From the NCBI RefSeq assembly GCF_002102345.1, contig NZ_LQPP01000044.1, positions 1 to 64,000 of the forward strand: a DNA stretch of 64,000 nt, in the 5' to 3' direction. Positions 1 to 8,569 of the stretch are shown one piece after another. Origin of the DNA: Mycolicibacterium peregrinum. Lineage in GTDB: Bacteria > Actinomycetota > Actinomycetes > Mycobacteriales > Mycobacteriaceae. Each line of letters opens with the position of its first letter. Positions within the stretch are counted from its first letter, which is position 1. Below the pieces are notes generated by a model, which searched no databases, was not told the origin of the DNA, and saw only the letters and a list, made by a program, of their open reading frames with translations. Made by a program: the position numbers and the translations under genes.

Positions 1-2
1 TG

Positions 3-77
3 TGGACCAAGACCGCCGACCAAATCCTGGCCAGCATCGCCAACTACTGCCTACGAATTAACGACTCAGGACACTAG
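3..77 (+). CDS. IS630-type transposase, C-terminal end only (partial)
   Basis: Only the last 24 codons are in the window, starting with WTKTADQILASIAN and ending NDSGH before a TAG stop. This resembles the C-terminus of IS630/Tc1-mariner family transposases of actinobacteria (recognised from memory, not by search). The stop codon overlaps the stop of the converging LacI-type gene. The rest of the element lies outside the window, so it cannot be said whether it is intact. No terminal inverted repeat could be recognised with confidence after the stop. Confidence 0.6.
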   Translation, partial: WTKTADQILASIANYCLRINDSGH

Positions 78-1174
78 GCCGGAGGACCCGACGTCCGGCC
101 ACGCACCACCTCGGTCTCGAGCACGTCGATCACCGGCAGCCCGTCCCGCGGCGGATTGTGCAGCAACTCACCGGCCCGCCGGCCCTTGGCCACACTGGAC
201 TGCACCACCGTGGACAGGCCGCGCCGCAACGCCTCCGGTACCCCGTCGAATCCCGTGACCGTCATCTGCCCCGGCACGTAGATGCCACGGGAACGCAGAT
301 AATCCATGGCCGACAAGGCCAGTACGTCGGCGGTGCACATCAGTGCGGTGATGCGGGGATTGGCGTCCAGGGCCACCTCGGCGGCCGCTCCGCCGGACGT
401 CGGCAGATGGTCGTAGCTCTCCACCACCGTCAGCGTGTCCGGCGCCAGGCCGGCAGCCGTCATCGCGTCGTAAACTCCGTGAATCCGTTCGCGCTGCACA
501 TGGAAATGCGGGGACAACACCCGATCCGGATCTGCCAGTGCGGGTTTCATGCTCTCGTGCGGCCAGTCCCGGCCCAGCCGCATGGTCAGCAGGCCGATGT
601 GTTGGTGGCCCAGCTCCAGCACATGCTCGGTCAGCCGCCGCATCCCGCCGCGATCGTCGATGCTGACCCTCGAAACCCCAGGAACGTCCTTGGGTTGATC
701 CACCACCACGACCGGCAACTGCCGCTGACGCACCACCGGCAGATACGGATCGTCGTCGGAGGCCGAGTACACCACGAATCCGTCGACGCCCGCCGCGAGT
801 ACCGCCGCCGAGCCGTCCTCGAAACTGCGGTTGGGCCCGATGGCCACCAATAGCAGCCCCTGACCCGCCGCCTCGCAGGATTCGGCAAGCCCCGCAACGA
901 AATCCAGTGCAGCGGGATCACTGAACGAGTAGTTGAGCGGCTCGGTGATGATCAGCCCCACCGCCCCGGCCTTACGGGTGCGCAGGGACCGGGCCACCGG
1001 ATCCGGTCCGGCATAGCCCAGCCGCTTAGCCGCATCGAAGATCCGGTCGCGAAGCTCGGCGGACAACTGGTCGGGACGGTTGTAGGCGTTGGAGATCGTG
1101 GTGCGCGAAACCTTCAGTTCGGCGGCCAACGAAGCCAGAGTGGCCCGCCGCGGCGGGTGGGGACTCCTTGGCAT
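74..1174 (-). CDS. LacI-family transcriptional regulator
   Basis: 366 residues, a normal length for the family. Residues about 12-60 form the LacI helix-turn-helix and hinge (LASLAAELKVSRTTISNAYN, then RLGYAGPDPVARSLRT). The rest is a periplasmic-binding-protein-like effector domain ending in VVRGRTSGPPA, the usual C-terminal pattern. The ATG at 1174 is the natural start. The effector is unknown, but proteins of this type usually sense a sugar or nucleoside. No sugar transporter is adjacent; the next gene is a zinc permease only 9 bp away on the same strand, which is probably fortuitous. The 3' end overlaps the end of a transposase gene by a few bases, so the IS may lie exactly at the end of this gene. 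Confidence 0.85.
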   Translation of the reverse strand: MPRSPHPPRRATLASLAAELKVSRTTISNAYNRPDQLSAELRDRIFDAAKRLGYAGPDPVARSLRTRKAGAVGLIITEPLNYSFSDPAALDFVAGLAESCEAAGQGLLLVAIGPNRSFEDGSAAVLAAGVDGFVVYSASDDDPYLPVVRQRQLPVVVVDQPKDVPGVSRVSIDDRGGMRRLTEHVLELGHQHIGLLTMRLGRDWPHESMKPALADPDRVLSPHFHVQRERIHGVYDAMTAAGLAPDTLTVVESYDHLPTSGGAAAEVALDANPRITALMCTADVLALSAMDYLRSRGIYVPGQMTVTGFDGVPEALRRGLSTVVQSSVAKGRRAGELLHNPPRDGLPVIDVLETEVVRGRTSGPPA

Positions 1175-1185
1175 GCTTTCTGAGG

Positions 1186-2067
1186 CTAGCCGATGGCTGA
1201 ATTCCTCACCCGGTCAACCGCCCACACCGCCAACCAGATCCCGCACGCGATCGTGACGATCACGAAGCTCGGCGGCATGTTGAAGATTGCCGAGACCGCG
1301 AGCCCGGCCCACACCGACACCACGCTGATCACGGTCGAGATCGTCATCGCGAGAATCGGTCGGGCCGTCACCATGATTGCCGTGGCGGCCGGGGTGACGA
1401 CGAGCGCGAACAGCAGCAGCGTGCCTACGGCCAGCACCGCCATCGTGACCGCGATCCCCAACAGCACCATGAACAGCACCGACAAGGCGCGGACCGGCAC
1501 CCCCTTGGCCTCGGCCACCTGCGCGTTGACCGATGCGAACAGCAGTGGGCGGAAGACGAATACGACCGTGGCGGCCAGGACCACCAGCAGCGCGGTGAAC
1601 ATCAGCAGCTGCTGATGAGTGATGGCCAGCAGGTTGCCGAACAGCACGTTGGTCAGCGTGGACGAATTCTTGGTGGCCAATGAGTTGAAGAACAGGCCGA
1701 AGCCGGTGGCCAGGGCCAGCACCGTGCCGGTGGCCACCTCACGGTCGTGAGCCCTGCTGCCCAGAGCCCCGATCACCAGTGCCCCGCCCACGCAGAACGC
1801 GCCCAACCCCAGCCCCACCGGGAGCCCGAGCAGCGCCGCCCCGGTGGCACCGGGCAGACCGATGTGCGCCAGCGCGTGGGCGGCGAACGCGGTATTGCGC
1901 ACGATGACGAAATAGCCGATGAGGCCGGCGGCCAGCGCCACCAGCGTGCCGCCGATCAGCGCGTTGCGCATGAACGCCGACGTCAGGATCTGCCACCAGT
2001 TGTGCTGGTAGCCCAGTGCCAGAGTGCTTTGGGCGAACGTGCCCGGCGCCAGCAGACCCGCCGACAT
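1186..2067 (-). CDS. aztB: Zinc ABC transporter permease (AztB/ZnuB-like)
   Basis: About 293 residues with multiple hydrophobic helices, of the ABC-3 family that imports Zn or Mn (the ZnuB/AztB type). The segment around FVIVRNTAFAAHALAHIGLPG is the family's typical loop. The preferred start is the ATG at 2067, which overlaps the TGA of the ATPase gene (TGATG); a GTG lies one codon upstream. It is the third gene of the transporter operon and presumably forms the membrane channel for the ATPase and lipoprotein encoded upstream. The assignment to zinc rather than manganese rests on the Zur-type operator before the operon and the neighbouring zinc genes. Confidence 0.85.
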   Translation of the reverse strand: MSAGLLAPGTFAQSTLALGYQHNWWQILTSAFMRNALIGGTLVALAAGLIGYFVIVRNTAFAAHALAHIGLPGATGAALLGLPVGLGLGAFCVGGALVIGALGSRAHDREVATGTVLALATGFGLFFNSLATKNSSTLTNVLFGNLLAITHQQLLMFTALLVVLAATVVFVFRPLLFASVNAQVAEAKGVPVRALSVLFMVLLGIAVTMAVLAVGTLLLFALVVTPAATAIMVTARPILAMTISTVISVVSVWAGLAVSAIFNMPPSFVIVTIACGIWLAVWAVDRVRNSAIG

Positions 2068-2849
2068 CACACGCTCCTCATGTACATCTGCCCCAGCGGG
2101 GTGTGAGCGACCTGTACCTGGGTTCCGTACAGGTGGGTCAGCAGGTCGGCATCCACGACCTCGTCGATGGCGGCGTGATGCGCATGCCCGTCGAGCAGAT
2201 AGATGGCGCTGTCGAGCACGCTCAGCAGTGGGTTGAGATCATGCGCGACAACAAGAATCGTCACCCCGAGGTCCTTGTTGAGCTTGGCCAGCAACTGCAC
2301 GATCTCGTGTTGGTTGCGCAGGTCGAGCGCGGCCAGCGGCTCATCGAGGATCAGCATCTTCGGACGTCCGACAAGGGCATTGGCCAGGGCGATGCGCTGA
2401 CGTTGCCCACCCGACAGTTCCGACAGCCGCATGGTCGCGAACCCGGTGGCCTCGACCCACTCGAGGGCCTCGTCGACCCGGGCGCGGTCGGCGGCCGAGG
2501 TTCGGGTGAAGCCCCAACGTCCACCGGTGAGCCCGAGCGTCACCGCACCGCGGGCCCGGATGGCCTCCCCCGCGCCTGCCGCGTAATCCTGAGGGACGTA
2601 ACCGATGAGGTCGTTGTGTTCACCCGGCGCGCCGCCGAGCACCCGCACCGAACCCGAGGCGGCCGGCAACAGGCCCAGCACCACCTGCAGCATCGTGGAC
2701 TTGCCCGATCCGTTGGAACCGATCAGCGCCACGATGCCACCGGTCGGGATCTCGAAGGTGCCCTCCGACCAGATCAGCCGGCCCCCGCGCACGGCACTGA
2801 CGTCGTCGAAGACAAGGGCAGGTTGAGACTCGGTGCTACTGCTCGACAC
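2067..2849 (-). CDS. aztA: Zinc ABC transporter ATP-binding protein (AztA/ZnuC-like)
   Basis: About 260 residues. Walker A is IGSNGSGKST, the signature is LSGGQRQR, and Walker B is MLILDEPLAALD, followed by the switch histidine in VVAHD, so it is a complete ABC ATPase. The GTG at 2849 is chosen as start because an AAGG lies a few bases upstream; the TTG at 2864 has no ribosome-binding sequence. The start overlaps the end of the binding-protein gene by 14 bp and the stop overlaps the permease start, giving tight translational coupling. It powers metal import together with the adjacent permease and lipoprotein. Confidence 0.87.
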   Translation of the reverse strand: MSSSSTESQPALVFDDVSAVRGGRLIWSEGTFEIPTGGIVALIGSNGSGKSTMLQVVLGLLPAASGSVRVLGGAPGEHNDLIGYVPQDYAAGAGEAIRARGAVTLGLTGGRWGFTRTSAADRARVDEALEWVEATGFATMRLSELSGGQRQRIALANALVGRPKMLILDEPLAALDLRNQHEIVQLLAKLNKDLGVTILVVAHDLNPLLSVLDSAIYLLDGHAHHAAIDEVVDADLLTHLYGTQVQVAHTPLGQMYMRSV

Positions 2850-3777
2850 CGAGAGCCTTGGCAAGGGCGGTCAATTGGTTCACCTGCCAAGCCTCGAACG
2901 AATCCGCTCCCGGCGCCACCGTTTCGGTGACATCCACGACCGGAATTCCGGCGCTCTCGGCGGCTGCCCGGATCTGCTTGGGGACCGAACCCTCGGTCTG
3001 GGTGTTGTAAATCAACACGTCGGCCCCGTGATCGGCGAGCAGACGCAGGAATGCGTCCAGGTCGGCCGGCGACGGATCGGTCTCGTTGGACGAGGCGGCC
3101 TGGAAGCCCGCGGGTGTCACGTTGACCATGCCGACCGCGGCCGCCATGTCGTCGAACACCGCTTCAGTGGCGGCGTAACGCTTGCCTGGCGCCTTGGTCT
3201 TGATGTCGGTGATCAACTGTTGGTAGGGCTGCATCGAGGTGGTGAACTCGGTGCGGCGCTGCGCGAAGTAGTCGCGCGCGTCGGGAGCCATCTGGCTCAG
3301 TTCCTCGGTGATCGTGTCGGCGACGCCGGTCACCGAGGCGGGGTTGTACCAGGCGTGCGGGTTGTTGGAGTGCTCGTGAGCATGTCCGCCATCCCCGTCG
3401 CCATGATCATGATCGTCATCGCCGGTCCCGATCGCGGAGACAACGATGGCGTCCGGCGCGGTGCTCTGGGCCAGCTTGGCAGCCCATTCGTCGTAGTGCC
3501 CGCCGTTGATGACGACCAATTGGGCGCCCTGGAACTTGGCCGCATCCGCGGGCGCGGGCTCGAAGTCGTGCGGATCGACCGACGAGCCGGCCACCACCGT
3601 GGTCACCTTCGCACAGTCACCGCCCAGGGCCGACACGATGTCGCCCCACTGGTCGACGCTGACGACCACGTTGACCGGCGTGGTCACGCAGTTCCCACCG
3701 GCCTCGGACTGCTGGGTTTCTTCGGAGCCGCACGCGGCGAGAGCGAATGGCGTGGCCAGCAACAACGCGGTGGCCAT
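2836..3777 (-). CDS. aztC: Zinc-binding lipoprotein of ABC importer (AztC/ZnuA-like)
   Basis: Cluster A-I metal-binding protein. The N-terminus ATALLLATPFALAACGSE carries a lipobox (LAAC). A histidine/aspartate-rich loop (DDDHDHGDGDGGHAHEHS) in the middle is characteristic of zinc-specific members, and HDFEPAPAD and HAWYNP supply further expected ligands. Possible starts are 3840, 3828 and 3777. The ATG at 3777 is preferred because it gives a compact signal peptide and places a Zur-type operator at 3806-3827 upstream of, rather than inside, the gene. No convincing ribosome-binding site precedes any of them. It is the first gene of the transporter operon, and AztD encoded at 5869 is its likely partner. 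Confidence 0.87.
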   Translation of the reverse strand: MATALLLATPFALAACGSEETQQSEAGGNCVTTPVNVVVSVDQWGDIVSALGGDCAKVTTVVAGSSVDPHDFEPAPADAAKFQGAQLVVINGGHYDEWAAKLAQSTAPDAIVVSAIGTGDDDHDHGDGDGGHAHEHSNNPHAWYNPASVTGVADTITEELSQMAPDARDYFAQRRTEFTTSMQPYQQLITDIKTKAPGKRYAATEAVFDDMAAAVGMVNVTPAGFQAASSNETDPSPADLDAFLRLLADHGADVLIYNTQTEGSVPKQIRAAAESAGIPVVDVTETVAPGADSFEAWQVNQLTALAKALGVEQ

Positions 3778-3805
3778 GGCGCGGAGATTCAGGGGCGGGA
3801 GCACG

Positions 3806-3827
3806 GCGATAACGATAACCGTTTGCA
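3806..3827. promoter_or_regulatory. Zur-type operator before aztCAB
   Basis: AT-rich imperfect palindrome containing GATAACGATAACCGTTTGCA. It matches the operator at 14878-14899 in 18 of 22 positions. Its place directly before the binding-protein gene fits repression of the importer by zinc-loaded Zur (FurB). Confidence 0.68.
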
Positions 3828-3855
3828 TTAGCCGATGCACGCCCGGATGATGATT

Positions 3856-3875
3856 TATTGAAAATCGTTTTCATT
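3856..3875. promoter_or_regulatory. Zur-type operator before the cobW-like gene
   Basis: The core TGAAAATCGTTTTCA (3859-3873) is a perfect palindrome around a central base and has the form of the mycobacterial Zur/FurB box. It is followed at once by AAGGAG and the ATG of the GTPase gene at 3886, so a repressor bound here would block the promoter. Confidence 0.75.
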
Positions 3876-3885
3876 AAGGAGCCCG

Positions 3886-5016
3886 ATGTCCGACCTGCTG
3901 CCCGTCACCGTCCTGTCCGGCTTTCTCGGCGCCGGGAAGACCACGCTGCTCAACCACATCCTGGCCAACCGTGAGGGCAGACGCGTCGCGGTGATCGTCA
4001 ACGACATGAGCGAGGTCAACATCGACGCCGCCCTGATCGCCGGGCAGGGCCACCTCGACCGCACCGAGGAGAAGCTCGTCGAGCTGACCAACGGCTGCAT
4101 CTGCTGCACGCTGCGCGAGGACCTGGTCGAGGCGGTCGGCGCGCTGGCCCGCCAGAACCGCTTCGACCAGCTCGTCATCGAATCAACCGGAATCTCCGAA
4201 CCCATGCCCGTAGCGGCCACCTTCAGCTGGGAGTTCGAGGACGGCTTCCGGCTCGGCGAGCTCGCCCGGCTGGACACCCTGGTGACGGTGGTCGACGCGT
4301 CCACGTTCCTCAGCGAGGTCGTTCGCGGCGAAGGCCTGGCCGACCGGGACCTGTCCGCCGGCGAGGGCGACGCCCGCAGCATCTCCGACCTTCTCACCGA
4401 TCAGGTGGAGTTCGCCGACGTCATCCTGCTCAACAAGACCGACCTGGTGAGCCCGGCGATCCTCGACACCGTCGACACACTGCTGCGCAGGCTCAATCCG
4501 ACCGCCAAGCTGATCCGGACCGACCACGGTGTCGTCGATATCGGCGAGGTACTGGGCACCGGCCTGTTCGACCCCGAGGCCGCCGCCCGGACTCCGGGCT
4601 GGGACGAGGAGATCGCCGACGGGCACGCACCCGAAACCGAGGAGTACGGCATCAGCTCGATGACCTTCCGCTCCGATCGGCCGTTTCACCCACAGCGGCT
4701 CGGCGACGCGCTCGCTCAGGTGACAAGAGTGCTGCGCAGCAAGGGGTTCTGCTGGATTGCCAGCCGCCCGACGATCGCCGCCATCTGGTCGCAGGCCGGC
4801 CCCAACCTGGCGATCGAGCCGGCACAGTACTGGTCGGGCACCGAGATCGCGCCGGGCCAGGAGATCGTGTTCATCGGAATCAAGCTCGACCGGGACAAGG
4901 TCCGCAGCCTGCTCGACGGGGCCCTGCTGACCGACGCCGAACTGGCCGAGGGCCGGCAGGCCTGGGTCGGCTATCCCGATCCGCTACCGGCCTGGAACGT
5001 CACCCACTCGCACTGA
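3886..5016 (+). CDS. COG0523 zinc-chaperone GTPase (CobW/ZagA/ZNG1-like)
   Basis: 376 residues. Walker A GFLGAGKTT is at about 12-20, the metal-binding CICC motif follows at 71-74, and NKTD (guanine specificity) sits in the middle; a C-terminal CobW_C domain follows. The ATG has a good AAGGAG five bases upstream. COG0523 GTPases under Zur control deliver scarce zinc to client enzymes during starvation. The intact motifs contrast with the degenerate paralogue at 14924. A role in cobalt insertion (true CobW) is less likely given the palindromic Zur box and zinc neighbours. The 3' end overlaps the converging methyltransferase gene by 17 bp. Confidence 0.88.
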   Translation: MSDLLPVTVLSGFLGAGKTTLLNHILANREGRRVAVIVNDMSEVNIDAALIAGQGHLDRTEEKLVELTNGCICCTLREDLVEAVGALARQNRFDQLVIESTGISEPMPVAATFSWEFEDGFRLGELARLDTLVTVVDASTFLSEVVRGEGLADRDLSAGEGDARSISDLLTDQVEFADVILLNKTDLVSPAILDTVDTLLRRLNPTAKLIRTDHGVVDIGEVLGTGLFDPEAAARTPGWDEEIADGHAPETEEYGISSMTFRSDRPFHPQRLGDALAQVTRVLRSKGFCWIASRPTIAAIWSQAGPNLAIEPAQYWSGTEIAPGQEIVFIGIKLDRDKVRSLLDGALLTDAELAEGRQAWVGYPDPLPAWNVTHSH

Positions 5017-5827
5017 GCGGCCTGCGGCCCCACGCCGAGACCATCGCCGGCGAGCGGTAGACGAAGGTGGGGTCGGTCATCGCCTGACGCGAGTCCGCCA
5101 GTTCCGACTCGGTGGACGCCCCGTTGGCGACGAGGATGTCGTCGACCTTCTCGAAGCTCTCCGCCAGAAACGCCGACTTGACGCTCCCGCCCCGCTCGAC
5201 GCTGAAGGTGGCCGTGTTGCCCGTCGCCTCGAGCCCGAGCGCGTCGACGTCCACCGGCAGCCGCGCACCGTAGTGCAACTCCATCACCTTCGACGCGGCC
5301 AAGAAGTCCCGGCGGGCGCGCAGATAGGAGTGGAAACCCGAAGTCGCCTGGTGGTCGAGGGTAAGTGATTGCGCCGTACCGTAATCGGGTTCCTCGACCA
5401 CCAGCCAGCCCCCTGGCCGCACCGCGGCCACCATGCGACGCAACACCGCTTGCGGGTCGGCCATGTGCATCACCATGGCGCGACAGTGCACGAGATCGTA
5501 AGTATCCGGCTCGATCTCGTCACGGGTGATATCGCAGCGACGCACCTCGATGCCCAGCGCGGGCAGGTCGTCGAGGAACCTTGGATCCAGGTCCGCGGCG
5601 ACGACACGGCCGGTCGCACCGACGCGCTCAGCGAGCCAACGTGCCACCGACCCCCCGCCCGCGCCGACCTCCAGGCAATGCCAGCCCGGCCCGACGCCGA
5701 CGGTGTCGAGCGCCCGGATGGTCGTCCGGTCGCTCATCGATTCGAGGCGTTGCAGACGCTCCCGCTCCTGCGTCGTCTCGTAATCCGCGGCGAAGTACCG
5801 TCCGCCCTCATCGGCATCGATTGGCAT
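5000..5827 (-). CDS. Class I SAM-dependent methyltransferase
   Basis: 275 residues. Motif I is CLEVGAGGGSVARWLAE, followed by an acidic loop (VAADLDPRF) and the region DLVHCRAMVMHMADP, which is typical of class I methyltransferases of the UbiE/Methyltransf_25 type. The substrate cannot be told from the sequence. It sits between two probable Zur-regulated genes and is convergent with the GTPase, but has no recognisable Zur box of its own, so a link to zinc is only positional. Confidence 0.8.
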   Translation of the reverse strand: MPIDADEGGRYFAADYETTQERERLQRLESMSDRTTIRALDTVGVGPGWHCLEVGAGGGSVARWLAERVGATGRVVAADLDPRFLDDLPALGIEVRRCDITRDEIEPDTYDLVHCRAMVMHMADPQAVLRRMVAAVRPGGWLVVEEPDYGTAQSLTLDHQATSGFHSYLRARRDFLAASKVMELHYGARLPVDVDALGLEATGNTATFSVERGGSVKSAFLAESFEKVDDILVANGASTESELADSRQAMTDPTFVYRSPAMVSAWGRRPLSASG

Positions 5828-5868
5828 GCCGACATTCTGATGCGGGGCCGGTCCCGCTGACTAGTGCG

Positions 5869-7035
5869 CTAGTGCGCGTGGCCTACCGTGCCGCTGAGCT
5901 CATTCGGCGCCTGATCCAGCGTCACCGACGTGGTCACTTCGCCGGACTCCACGTCGACGAGGTGCACCTGCCTCGTGGCGGGGTCGGTGACATAGACGTC
6001 GTGGCCGCGGGCGAAGACACCCGGCCTGGGCTGTTCCCAGTCATCGGGTTCGGTCCACGGCTCGACCACCGCGATGGTCCTGACCGTGTTTCCGGACACC
6101 GGGTCGACGACGTGGAGCCGGCCATCGGTGGCCAGGACGAGCGCTTCGGCGTGCGGGCCACGGGCCAGAGACCGGAACGAATAGCTGACCGACTCAGGGA
6201 GGTTCACCAGGCGCAGCTGATTGCCCACGGTATCGATGAGGGCGAATTGGTTGGGCCGCTCCAGCTCGGCGTCGGGGTCGACCTTGTAGTCGGTGAGTAT
6301 CGACGGTGAATCCTCGTGCCCGCGAAGCGTTCCCACGCGACCGTAAGGTGTCGGCGCGGCGATCTTCGCGAAGGCGCCGTCGGAGTAGACCAACGCGCCG
6401 TTCTCGCAACCGAAGACCACGGTGGAGACGCGGGCGAAGGTTTCGCCGTGAAGCCCTGGGCACTCGTTGCTGCGGGCGATCTCTCGATCCGAGCCGTCGA
6501 AAGCAACGGCACCGTTGCGCTCGTCGTGGACGCCTTCACTACGCACCCAACTGCCGTCGTCGAGGACCACCGCGACGCCGTGATGCGCCTGCGGCGCCGT
6601 CATGGTCCTGATTCGCGGCGTGGCCGCGGCGATACTGTGCGGGTCCAGCACGGTGATCTGACCCGACCCGTCGGCGAACAGCACGGTGTGTTCACCGTGT
6701 GCGACAACGTGACCGGGTTCGTCGGCCATGAAGGTGGTGTCCGTCAGCTGCCCCGCCGATGCGTCGAGCAACCGAAAGCCCGTGTCGGTCGTCACCAGCA
6801 CGTGCGCGTCGTCACCGGCCGGGTTCACCCGGAGGAACCCTTCCAGCGGGAGGTCGGACCTGACCTGAAGGCTGTTGCCGTCCAACACGTACAACCCGCC
6901 GTCGTAGGTGACCACCACCGGATCGGCGATCGGATCTTGCGCAGCCTGCGGCGGTTCGCCGCCTGCGCAACCGACGAGTGTCACCGCCAACGCTCCGACG
7001 GACGCGAGAACCTTCGATGTATTGGTCAGCACCAC
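5869..7035 (-). CDS. aztD: AztD-like periplasmic zinc metallochaperone
   Basis: 388-residue exported protein. The N-terminus ASVGALAVTLVGCAGG contains a lipobox-like VGC. The body has repeated YDGGLYVLDG and GRLHVVDPVSG segments of a beta-propeller. Conserved histidines occur in VVAHGEH, APQAHHG and CPGLHGE, with a C-terminal GHAH. This matches the AztD family, in which an extracytoplasmic beta-propeller passes zinc to the binding protein AztC (established in Paracoccus). Here the gene is about 2 kb from aztCAB on the same strand but in a separate unit with its own Zur-like box. The start is GTG at 7035, or the next GTG. AztD identity is a family-level inference. Confidence 0.78.
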   Translation of the reverse strand: MVLTNTSKVLASVGALAVTLVGCAGGEPPQAAQDPIADPVVVTYDGGLYVLDGNSLQVRSDLPLEGFLRVNPAGDDAHVLVTTDTGFRLLDASAGQLTDTTFMADEPGHVVAHGEHTVLFADGSGQITVLDPHSIAAATPRIRTMTAPQAHHGVAVVLDDGSWVRSEGVHDERNGAVAFDGSDREIARSNECPGLHGETFARVSTVVFGCENGALVYSDGAFAKIAAPTPYGRVGTLRGHEDSPSILTDYKVDPDAELERPNQFALIDTVGNQLRLVNLPESVSYSFRSLARGPHAEALVLATDGRLHVVDPVSGNTVRTIAVVEPWTEPDDWEQPRPGVFARGHDVYVTDPATRQVHLVDVESGEVTTSVTLDQAPNELSGTVGHAH

Positions 7036-7045
7036 ACACTCTTAT

Positions 7046-7070
7046 CATTAATGACATTCATTTTCAATAA
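7046..7070. promoter_or_regulatory. Zur-like operator before aztD
   Basis: On the minus strand the sequence reads TTGAAAATGAATGTCATTAA followed by TGATAA. The TGAAAAT half and the TCATTA/TGATAA elements resemble the other Zur boxes in the window, though the dyad is less perfect. It lies between aztD (start 7035) and the divergent bluB (7114) and is placed to control aztD. Confidence 0.6.
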
Positions 7071-7113
7071 GACGCGGGTTCGCCGGCCCCGGGCCCCCGC
7101 CTAAGCTCGATCC

Positions 7114-7773
7114 GTGTCTGAGCACGCCTTCAACCCCGACGAGCGCCGCGCCGTCTACCGGGCCATCGCCGAACGTCGTGACATGCGCCGATTCGTCCCC
7201 GGCAGCACTGTCGAACCAGCGGTGCTGAGCCGGCTGTTGCACGCCGCCCACGCCGCCCCGAGCGTCGGCCTGATGCAGCCGTGGCGGTTCATCCGCATCA
7301 CCGACGACGCGCTGCGCGGCAAGATCCACGCCCTCGTCGACGAGGAACGCGCCAACACCGCCGATGCGCTCGGCGCCCGCGGCGACGAATTCCTGGCCCT
7401 GAAGGTCGAAGGCATCCTCGACTGCGCCGAACTGTTCGTCATCGCCCTCGGCGAGAACCGCGACCGGCACATCTTCGGCCGCCGCACCCTGCCCCAGATG
7501 GATCTGGCGTCGGTGTCCTGCGCAATCCAGAACATGTGGCTGGCCGCCCGCGCCGAGGGCCTCGGCATGGGCTGGGTGTCGATCTTCGAGCCGCAGCCGC
7601 TGGCCCGGCTGATGGGGATGCCCAACGACGCCGAACCGGTGGCGATCCTGTGCCTGGGCCCGGTGCCCGAGTTCCCGGACCGGCCGGTGCTGGAGATCGA
7701 GCACTGGACTTCTGCCCGCCCGCTACCGGAATTCGTGTCGGAGAACGGCTGGCCCGACGCGGTGCCGTCCTAG
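7114..7773 (+). CDS. bluB: 5,6-dimethylbenzimidazole synthase BluB
   Basis: 219 residues of the nitroreductase-like flavoprotein fold. RRDMRRF at the N-terminus and HAAPSVGLMQPWRFI are the hallmark of BluB, which fragments reduced FMN to form dimethylbenzimidazole, the lower ligand of cobalamin. The segment GLGMGWVSIFEP is also typical. The start is GTG at 7114. It is followed by pxpA after 9 bp. Its presence close to the btu operon at 10.2-13.7 kb fits a corrinoid theme. An ordinary nitroreductase is the alternative but fits less well. Confidence 0.87.
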   Translation: MSEHAFNPDERRAVYRAIAERRDMRRFVPGSTVEPAVLSRLLHAAHAAPSVGLMQPWRFIRITDDALRGKIHALVDEERANTADALGARGDEFLALKVEGILDCAELFVIALGENRDRHIFGRRTLPQMDLASVSCAIQNMWLAARAEGLGMGWVSIFEPQPLARLMGMPNDAEPVAILCLGPVPEFPDRPVLEIEHWTSARPLPEFVSENGWPDAVPS

Positions 7774-7782
7774 GCTGGTCGC

Positions 7783-8544
7783 GTGTCTGTCTCCGTCGAC
7801 CTCAATGCCGATCTCGGCGAGGGCTTCGGTGCGTGGGAACTCGGCGACGACGAGGCCATGCTCGGCCTGGTTACCAGCGCCAATGTCGCCTGCGGTTTCC
7901 ACGCCGGAGACCCGGCGCTGCTGCTGCGCACCTGTCGTGAGGCCGCGGCGCGGGGTGTACGCATCGGAGCCCAGGTGAGTTACCGCGACCTGGCTGGATT
8001 CGGCAGACGCTTCATCGACGTCACACCCGAGGACCTCACCGCCGACGTGATCTATCAGATCGGTGCACTGCAGGCCATCGCCCATGCCGCAGGGGCCGCC
8101 GTCACCTACGTGAAACCTCATGGCGCGCTGTACAACACGATCGTCAGCCACCGCGAGCAGGCCGCCGCGGTGGCGGCCGCGGTGCACAGTGTCGACCTCG
8201 GCCTACCGGTGCTGGGGCTGTCGGGTTCGGTGTTCTTCGAGGAGGCGCGCAAGCGGGGTCTGCGCACCGTCGCCGAGGCGTTCGCCGACCGCGCCTACCA
8301 ACCCGACGGCACGCTGGTGTCGCGACGCGAACCTGGGTCGGTACTGCACGATCCCTTGGAGATCGCCGAGCGGGTGGCGGGCATGGTCGCCACCGGGCAG
8401 GTCAGCGCGGTGGACGGAACCACGATCCCCATCACCGTGGAATCTGTTTGCGTGCACGGTGATTCACCCGGCGCGGTAGAGATCGCCACCGCCGTGCGCG
8501 AACGGTTGATCACAGACGGCGTCAATTTGGCCGCGTTCAGCTGA
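7783..8544 (+). CDS. pxpA: 5-oxoprolinase subunit A (LamB/YcsF family)
   Basis: 253 residues, full length. VDLNADLGEGFGAW at the N-terminus, CGFHAGDP and YVKPHGALYN are diagnostic of PxpA, which with PxpB and PxpC converts 5-oxoproline to glutamate with ATP. The B and C subunits are not adjacent here. The GTG start at 7783 lies 9 bp after bluB, so the two may be cotranscribed, with no obvious functional link. Confidence 0.88.
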   Translation: MSVSVDLNADLGEGFGAWELGDDEAMLGLVTSANVACGFHAGDPALLLRTCREAAARGVRIGAQVSYRDLAGFGRRFIDVTPEDLTADVIYQIGALQAIAHAAGAAVTYVKPHGALYNTIVSHREQAAAVAAAVHSVDLGLPVLGLSGSVFFEEARKRGLRTVAEAFADRAYQPDGTLVSRREPGSVLHDPLEIAERVAGMVATGQVSAVDGTTIPITVESVCVHGDSPGAVEIATAVRERLITDGVNLAAFS

Positions 8545-8569
8545 CAGATTTGCCTGGCATGATGGCCGC

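Noticed and set aside
2833..3831. 332-codon open frame opposite aztC
   Set aside because: Mirror of the binding-protein gene; it would also run into the Zur operator.
3778..3840. Longer aztC start at 3840
   Set aside because: It would place a Zur operator inside the coding region and add a second hydrophobic stretch; the start at 3777 is more coherent.
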